From contig NADL03000683.1 of the NCBI GenBank assembly GCA_002205965.3, forward strand, positions 124,001 to 188,000: 64,000 bases of DNA, read 5' to 3'. The translations under genes were made by a program, and so were the position numbers. This DNA is from Kappaphycus alvarezii (taxonomy: Eukaryota; Rhodophyta; Florideophyceae; Gigartinales; Solieriaceae). Shown here piece after piece: positions 57,932 to 64,000 of this stretch. Numbering within the stretch: position 1 is the first letter of the stretch; every line of letters starts with the position of its first letter. A model generated the notes under the pieces. The model had not been told where the DNA came from. It was given only the letters and a program-made list of their open reading frames with translations, and did no database searches.

Positions 57932-59380
57932 CTAGACTCTGCCCTGGCTCACAGTAATGGCGATGAAGTTCTCCTCTATTGTAATAGAGTGCGAATGCAC
58001 TTTCAACACTTTAAAGGGGCCCGTCGTCTTCACCATCAAATTGGCGGATTTGATATTTTTCTTCCTCTTGGGAATCTTCACCCTCAAGGCACCGCTTCTT
58101 GAAAGTGGGACAATCAACGTAAACTAAATCGTCCACTTTCACCGTCAATGGAGTCAGAGCTCTCTTATCAAAAGCCGCTTTGTATCGCCTCTGGGAGTCA
58201 TACGTTTTCCTCTTCACCTTCCGGAGAGAATTCGCAACCTCTCGGGGTGCGTACTTCTTGAAGTCCGCGGGTGCCAATTACTTGTTCGCCAAATTGGATA
58301 AGTACGCTGATGGGAGACTCGTCACGTGAGTAGGCGGTGGATGACGCGTTAGCACCAAATCAAATGGCGTCTTCCCAATCATTTGATTCACCTGATGGCT
58401 TTACGCGTGCGAGAGAGGCCCCAATAGGCGATTCCAATCCTTCTAGTTCTCGGCGACGTAATTGCCGGAGGCGTTAAACGATCGTTTTGTGTAATCGTTC
58501 AACTTGACTGTTCGCCCTTGGGTGATACGCTGTAGTAAAATAAATTTGCACCACTATGAGTTGACAGACAGCCAAAAAGAACTTAGGGGCGAGCTGTGGC
58601 CCATTATCCGTTAGGGGATAAAATGGTACACCATGAGGCTAAACCCAATGGGTAAGAAAGGCTTGGGCCACAGTTGTTGCCCTAGTGTCCTTCAAAGGAG
58701 GGCTTCGGTACAGATTCGAAAAGCTATCGGAGATCACCAAAACATTGCGGTCCCCATCATCTGTTCGGGGGAGAGAACCGAGAAGGTCCATTCCCAGAAC
58801 TCAAATGGGCCGGCCACCCGGAGCAACTCAAGATAGTCTAGGTGACTCCTTATGGCGCCTCTATTCTTGACGCAGCTCCCGCAATCTCCTACGGTGCGAA
58901 AGACGTCACTCGCCATTTTCGGCCAGTAAAATTCTCGCCGTAAGCTGTAATACACCTTCGAACCTCCTGGGTTCCCGAAAATTAGATAGTGAGCGCGAGC
59001 GAGGATATTCACCCTCATCGACTCCAGTACGACCTCCTGCAAGGTGTCATCCAATTTAGACAACCGAGCAAGGAGTCCGCTCGCCCCGAGGTGATAGGGT
59101 GACTGCTCCTGTTCGGCGAGCGTCATCGATTACGGGCACAAAGGGTCTTTTCGTTGCGTCTACAAAATCTCCTTAAGAGTAGCCGGCGGCTCCGAGTCAA
59201 TGGTGCTCGCGTCTCCTCGGAGGTCCGGTATAGAGAAATAAACTGGGGCGTCCACGTCGTACCCCAAGGTGAAGCACGGAATCTACTCATCCAAAGGTGA
59301 CTAATAGCTCCCATTGGTGGCCAATCTAGACATAGCATCCGCGAGTTTGTGTCTCCTGGCTGGATTGCATCGTAATTCAA
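57932..59380 (-). pseudogene. Old Ty3 integrase
   Basis: Zinc-finger region at about 59005-58890: ILARAHYLIFGNPGGSKVYY, FYWPKMASDVFRTV, CGSCVKNR. The second His of the usual GHPG motif is Asn here. The catalytic core is decayed beyond recognition (WEWTFSVLSPEQMMG at the first-Asp position). The C-terminal part, 58277-57932, keeps DSQRRYKAAFDKRA, VDDLVYVD and GPFKVLKVHSHSITIEEN, the GPF/Y-type module after integrase cores. Probably inactive. Confidence 0.7.
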
Positions 59381-59522
59381 AGTTTAAATTCGCTAATCGG
59401 AGTAGCCACCGGGCCAACCTCCCGTTACAGTTCGTAATATGTAGCAACCACTGTAACAGTTGGTGATCCGCGCCAAGGATTAAGCATTGCCCTTGAAGTT
59501 GAAGCCGTAAGGTGATGACGCT

Positions 59523-60749
59523 CTATAGTACAGCAAGGAACTCCCTTTCGGTGGCACTGTATTTTCTCTCCGCTTTAGGCAGCGTACGGATCCAGTATCC
59601 TATAGGTGACAGCTCTACTAAAGGTTGCTCCTGTAGCAAGCAGCAACCAAGCTGGCGATTGCACGCGTCTGTGTCAACATAAAACCTTTTATTTGTCTTT
59701 GCGAGAGACAACACCTGGGGTGACTTCAGCGCCTTCTTTAACTCCTGAAACGTTTCGAACTCCTCGCGGGTGAGCAATTCAAATTCAAAGGGCTGGTCCT
59801 TTGACAGCTTCTTCGTCAAGGGATGAGCGACGCGCGCATAGTTCTTGAAGATCCTTCTATAGGAATTGCATAAAACTAGAAAGGAGCGTAGTTTCGTCTT
59901 ATTTTGAGGTGGCCGAGCCTTATCGAGCGCCTTTAGGTTCTTCAATGCCAGTTCAAGTTTGCGCTGGCGCACAACATGTCTCAGGTAATCCACTGCGTGC
60001 TCGCAGAACTTGCCCTTCTTCAGCTTCAGGATGATGCGACCGCCTATAGGAGTGATAAAACCGCACGAAGGTGTTTGAGGTGCTCTTTTCGGTTCTTAGA
60101 GTACTCTTTGACGTCTTCCAGATACACCAACGCGTACTTCCACTCGCACCTTGAAAGAATGATGTCAACCGCCCTCTGAAAGGTGGCCGGGGCATTCTTT
60201 AACCCGAATGGAATGCGGAAAAAACAGTAAAGAACAAGAATGGCAGGTGACCGATGTCTTTTCTCAGTCAGCGGGATCGATGAGTACTTACCAATACCCA
60301 GTATTTACAGTCTACTGTAGAAAAACCTCGGCGTCGCCTAAGGAGTCGATGTACTCCTTCATTCTAGTGATAGTATAAGCGTCGCGCACCGTAAAGGAGT
60401 TCAGGTGCCGAAAGTCCACACAAAACCGCGAAGACCCATCCAGCTTCTGAATAAGCACCACAGGAGTTGCCCACTCCGCTTGGGACGGCTCGATAACTCC
60501 CTCTTTGGAAAAATAAGTCCGGGGGGCACTGACGGACGTTCCATAAGAGATGCTTGTCATACGAGGTGTCATTGTTCGGCGAAACAATCCCTCCATTTTG
60601 ATCAGGTTCGCGCGCCTCTCTCCTAAAAAATGACGTCCCACCGTTGGGTCTACAGTAAGAAAATCGCCAGTGAAATGCTCCAGACTAGAGCGTATCCAGC
60701 ACAATCTTGTGGAAATGGTAGAAGTCGTGGTAGACGTGGGCGACGACAC
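59523..60749 (-). pseudogene. Old Ty3 reverse transcriptase and RNase H
   Basis: RT: EPSQAEWATPVVLIQKLDG, SRFCVDFRHLN, YTITRMKEYIDSLGDAEVF (60520-60315). A frame change follows, then NAPATFQRAVDIIL and LVYLEDVKEYSK at about 60130, where the usual YxDD has become YLED. Connection and RNase H (59993-59523): LRSFLVLCNSYRRIFKNYA, FYVDTDACNRQLGCCLLQ, ERKYSATEREFLAVL. The altered YxDD would be expected to abolish activity. About 160 bases near 60200-60330 are out of frame. Confidence 0.8.
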
Positions 60750-60780
60750 AAATAAGGTGTGATAAATATCCTACTGGAGA

Positions 60781-61790
60781 TCAGTCAGCTGTCGAGGCTG
60801 CAGATCCGCAGACTCCTACGAGGAACCATCTTCTTCCTTTTCTTTGTTCCAACCTTGTGTCTTTCTTTATAGACAAAACACCTCTTTGCTTCCTCGCTAA
60901 AGCCGGTCGGGAGTTACAATAAGAATCCCCCAACGCCTGGGCGTAATGCTTGAGCTCCATGAAGGTGACCTTCTTGCTCGTTGACGGATGATTTCGGACG
61001 GTGGCCTGAATGTTCGGCGACAATCCATCCACAAAAATCGACTTCAGAACATCGATCCACAGCGACGTGCCTTGGCTCGAATCAACTCCGCAAAGGTGGA
61101 TTCCGTCATCAACCCTCCATTCCTCATCGAAATCACCTGATAGTAGGCCTTAGCAATCACGTCATCGGTGGCATACGTCCTCAGGATGTATTTCACCGCT
61201 TCGGGTAAGTAGGCACCAGGTATTCTTCCTCATGATCATCGATCACCATACTCCTCGAGGTGTTTAGACGCGACTACAAATTATCCTTTGCTGACCAGTC
61301 CATAAAATTCCGAAATAACAACAAGGTGAGACCTTCACTGACGTCGCTGTGATCACAGGCGTTCTATAAACCTATTAGGAATCCCAAACCCGTGATAGGG
61401 TCCTTTCCGGTAAACCTTTGGGTGGGCATCTGCACAGCCAACCTTTTGAGATACGACGACACCTTTTTGGAGACACTACTCGAATACGATGACGAACGGT
61501 CATTCAACCAATAGGACTTGTAATTCAAAACTCAGGAGAACAATCCATTCAATGGTATGGTACGTTCAATCCTCAACTTCGATCAATGCCTCCGCCTCTC
61601 CTCACCTGAACTGGAGTCCGAATCCGATCCATCTAAAATCCCTGAGGAGGACTACGAACTCCCCTTTGACTTCTTTTTCTATTTACTTGACCCCTTTGAC
61701 TTCTTCTTCTTGCGTTATTTATTCCCTCGACGACCATTTTCGCGGCGATCATGGCACGGCCTAGAATCAGACGAGCCCTATGGGTCACCA
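60781..61790 (-). pseudogene. gag: Old Ty3 gag
   Basis: The 61032-60781 frame contains VDGLSPNIQATVRNHPST, FMELKHYAQALGDSY and a Lys/Arg-rich end, a typical end of a gypsy capsid region. Upstream (61770-61590) the minus strand reads a Lys/Ser-rich and Asp/Ser-rich N-terminus (KKKSKGSS, SDSDSSSGEERRRH) interrupted by TAA/TAG codons. No zinc knuckle is visible. A plus-strand frame over 61489-61799 is open only because it is opposite this low-complexity region. Confidence 0.55.
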
Positions 61791-61797
61791 TCAGGGT

Positions 61798-62200
61798 GAC
61801 GCTCCACTAGGTGCCCCTGCATAGGTCATGGCGGTCCAGTCCACTTTTCCCGGCCTACAGCCTCCACCCAGTTGGCTCGTCTTACAGCCCACACTGCTTG
61901 TGTACTACAGAATGGAGGTGCTCAATCAACAAAAGTGCCACTGTAGTATAGTTGCAGGATCAGGAAGTGGTACATATGGATAAAGGACCAAGGGTGTACA
62001 AGTCTATTCAGAAGGGGCAGGCTCTACTACCTACCATCACTAACAAGAAGTCAAAAGAACGCATACTGGGTATTAGGTTGATTTTCAACTTCGGTCCTCC
62101 CCGAGTACGACTTTCAAGTTGTCTTCCAAGTTGCTTGACCTCGCTCTGAGAAATCAGCTTACTCAGCTTATATAAACTTTTGGGTACCCCAAAAGTCTTA
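61798..62200 (-). repeat. 5' LTR of old Ty3 element
   Basis: On the minus strand it contains TATATAAGCTGAGTAAG (62174-62158), GAGGTCAAGCAACTTGG and AAGTTGAAAATCAACC, CTGCCCCTTCTGAATAGACT, and CAACTATACTACAGTGGCAC then TTTTGT (61954-61930). Each block matches a block in the same order in the young element's LTR. It ends at TGACGCTCC (forward 61798). A possible primer site, TGGTGACCCATAGGG, follows inside. The outer limit is uncertain. Confidence 0.65.
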
Positions 62201-62660
62201 TCAAAACCATACTAAATATCATAAACTTTATGGAAATAATTTCTGTGGACGTGAGATTCCCAACAAAAGACACTTAAAAGATTCTAGATAGACGCGGAAA
62301 CGATTCCAGTCCTTACAATTTCAATTCCCTACTCTAGATCCAAACAAATCATCCAAAATATCCATACCAACCAAACAGTCTACATGAATATCCGCGAACG
62401 GCTTATAATTCTCTCTCTACTCTTGGTGAGATATCTAAACCACTAAAGATGCCCCCATCTTGTTCCAGCGTCGGGACCACTTGGACCATATTATCCAGCC
62501 CCCACCCCGACACTCCAACATTTTCCATGTCTTTATCCCGCTCTTACCGCCGTCCTCCCCCTCGTCCTCCTTGTCCTCCTCCTCGTCCTCCTCTTCATCC
62601 TTGTCCTCATCCTTGTCCCATTCTCGTAAACCAGTCCCAGGGCCCCCAACTCCTCAAAAG
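62201..62660 (-). pseudogene. Retroelement gag/protease fragment
   Basis: The minus strand from about 62630 has an acidic run (DKDEDKDEEEDEEEDKEDE) followed by KSGIKTWKMLECRGGGW, then near 62385-62340 HVDCLVGMDILDDLF. The latter resembles the second motif of retropepsins (hydrophobic-hydrophobic-Gly-Met-Asp-Ile-Leu). The DSG motif was not found. It lies directly outside the old Ty3 LTR and may be a remnant of another element. Confidence 0.35.
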
Positions 62661-64000
62661 CCTCCCCAGCTCCATCCTCGACAATATTTAGGAACACTTA
62701 ATCGAAAATTTTGAAACCATTTAATAATTTGTTTCTGTTTAGTTCTGATCGCAGCTATTTATAGCATGACCGATTTTGAGCACAATCGACGAGAAAATTC
62801 CTCCTAAACTCTCATAGTTAGTACTTGTGCACTTTTCTTCCTTTTGCAGTTAAGGCTTCTTGGATCCTAATTTTTCCAATTTTTTCCTTTTTTACTTTCA
62901 AAAGTAACGAGTTTAACTTTAAAATGGCGTTGCTGTGGTTTTCTCCTATATTTTGCCTTATTTATGGTTTACTTCGGCTTTTTTAGTTCTTTTCTTCAAA
63001 AATTCATTTCACCCAAAACCAGTTACGCTTTGACTGTACTTCGTGGGGTTAAGTATTCAGAACAATAAACTAATTTATATTTTCCCTGTCATCTTCTTCA
63101 AATACTCATTATCATCATCAGAGTTGATATCTCAGACGAGATTCTCAGCGGATATCATTTCCTCATAAACTCATTGTTTATCATGACTAAGTTCCAATGC
63201 TGCAATTTTTTTCTATATTTCCAAGTTATTTTTATAGATAATAAGCTTAATTCATAAATCAGATAATCAGCGTAGTTCAAAAATCACGTAACAGTTAAGA
63301 TTGGCCTGACGAAAAGGACATGTTTCCTTACTAAAGGCCCCTTCCGAGGCAAATGCGACGCCACGCATGCTTAAGCGCCACTTACAGTGATTTGTTGAGA
63401 GTCACCCGGAATATTGTAGGGCTAACAGCATATATATCGAAGGGTTCTGGCAATAAATGATTCCAAGAAACCAACTTGAGAATCTCTGCATTTTGGAAGC
63501 ATTTAATTAGTGGGCACCAAGACTACATGGGGGAATTCTGTGATTAAATTTTTGGATCATTCTCAATGTGCGGTGCTCACCGATTTAAAGTTAGTCGGTA
63601 TATGTCCTTTGTGCACCTGTTCTAAATGACAGATCTCCAACTCTCATACCAACAAGTGCTATATCGTCAGAAGTATTTGAGCGTAATTAATTCTTGGCGA
63701 TATAAATCAATCACGCCTTGAAAATTCTGATATCATCCGCAACTGCCCCCACATCTGATACAGAATCCATATTTTCAAGTGCCAAGAGGAAGAACAAGGA
63801 GTAGTAGGGATACTTCGGGGTATGCACATACCATCTTGATGTATCAGTCCAGGTATGGCGATTTTCGGATAGCGAATGCATGAACACTATTTCCACGATT
63901 AGTTAATTCATGAAAGGGGGAATTTTTAGTATTTTATTAATTTGTAAACATTCCTCATCTCCCTGAAGGGAGGCTAGTTGCTCCCTATTGGACTACTAAG
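62661..64000. other. AT-rich, no gene seen
   Basis: Short frames only. Nothing recognised to the end of the window. Confidence 0.45.

Larger units (their letters stand above)
54792..62200 (-). mobile_element. Old, decayed Ty3/gypsy element with antisense 3' gene
   Basis: Minus-strand element. Related terminal sequences lie at 54792-54920 (3' LTR remnant) and 61798-62200 (5' LTR). Both contain ACGCTCCAC(C/T)AGGTGCCCC and GGTCATGGCGGTCCAGTCCA. The similarity between the two is clearly below that of the young element, so it is older. Internal order on the minus strand: gag, RT/RNase H, integrase; then, in the usual env position, a long gene on the opposite strand. The integrase has lost key residues and gag has several stops. 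Confidence 0.75.

Noticed and set aside
62449-62714. Plus-strand Pro/Ser-rich protein
   Set aside because: The opposite of an acidic minus-strand repeat; simple-sequence DNA opens all frames.

Overview
This is nuclear DNA of a eukaryote, most likely an alga; a red alga fits best but is not proven. The host genes I can name are a SHAQKYF-type Myb factor, an LSM12-like protein and an IWS1/Spn1 transcription elongation factor. They have short GT-AG introns or none, lie a few hundred bases apart, and are surrounded by many classes of transposable element. I see no rRNA, tRNA or CRISPR array.

Layout. 1-17.1 kb is the gene-bearing part: broken unknown coding fragments (1-6 kb), the Myb gene (6930-8279, +), LSM12 (8922-9630, -), reverse-transcriptase C-terminal relics (2950-3790 +, 10627-12923 -), IWS1 (13840-15324, +), a small hypothetical gene and a secreted or membrane coiled-coil protein (16113-17080, -). 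18.28-20.60 kb is a pogo-like DNA transposon with 13-bp inverted termini. 21.47-22.37 kb is a Harbinger-like transposase relic. 23.7-25.0 kb and 28.5-30.7 kb hold unknown, probably spliced coding DNA. 30.8-34.8 kb is a 5'-truncated Ty1/copia element, and directly beside it at 34.8-36.9 kb is a tyrosine-recombinase gene. A second Harbinger-like relic lies at 38 kb in an AT-rich block (about 37-43.5 kb).

44,296-51,747 is a very young Ty3/gypsy element with 720/714-bp LTRs, gag with two CCHC knuckles, protease, RT, RNase H, integrase and an extra 3' module that contains a tandemly duplicated domain. It abuts a host-like gene (51,765-53,365, -) encoding ten DPF motifs and two RRM-like domains. 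54.8-62.2 kb is an older, decayed Ty3/gypsy element on the minus strand. Its 3' part carries a long gene in antisense (about 54,973-57,000, +), and its LTR is related to that of the young element.

Caution for any reader: nearly every gene here is split by one-base frame changes. The two LTRs of the young Ty3 element differ by about 13 small indels but only 2 substitutions. That pattern points to uncorrected long-read sequencing errors, so many 'frameshifts' are probably technical. I give gene spans rather than exact joined reading frames. The most novel candidates are the duplicated 3' module of the young Ty3 element, the antisense gene of the old one, the tyrosine-recombinase locus with its spliced neighbour, and the DPF/RRM protein.
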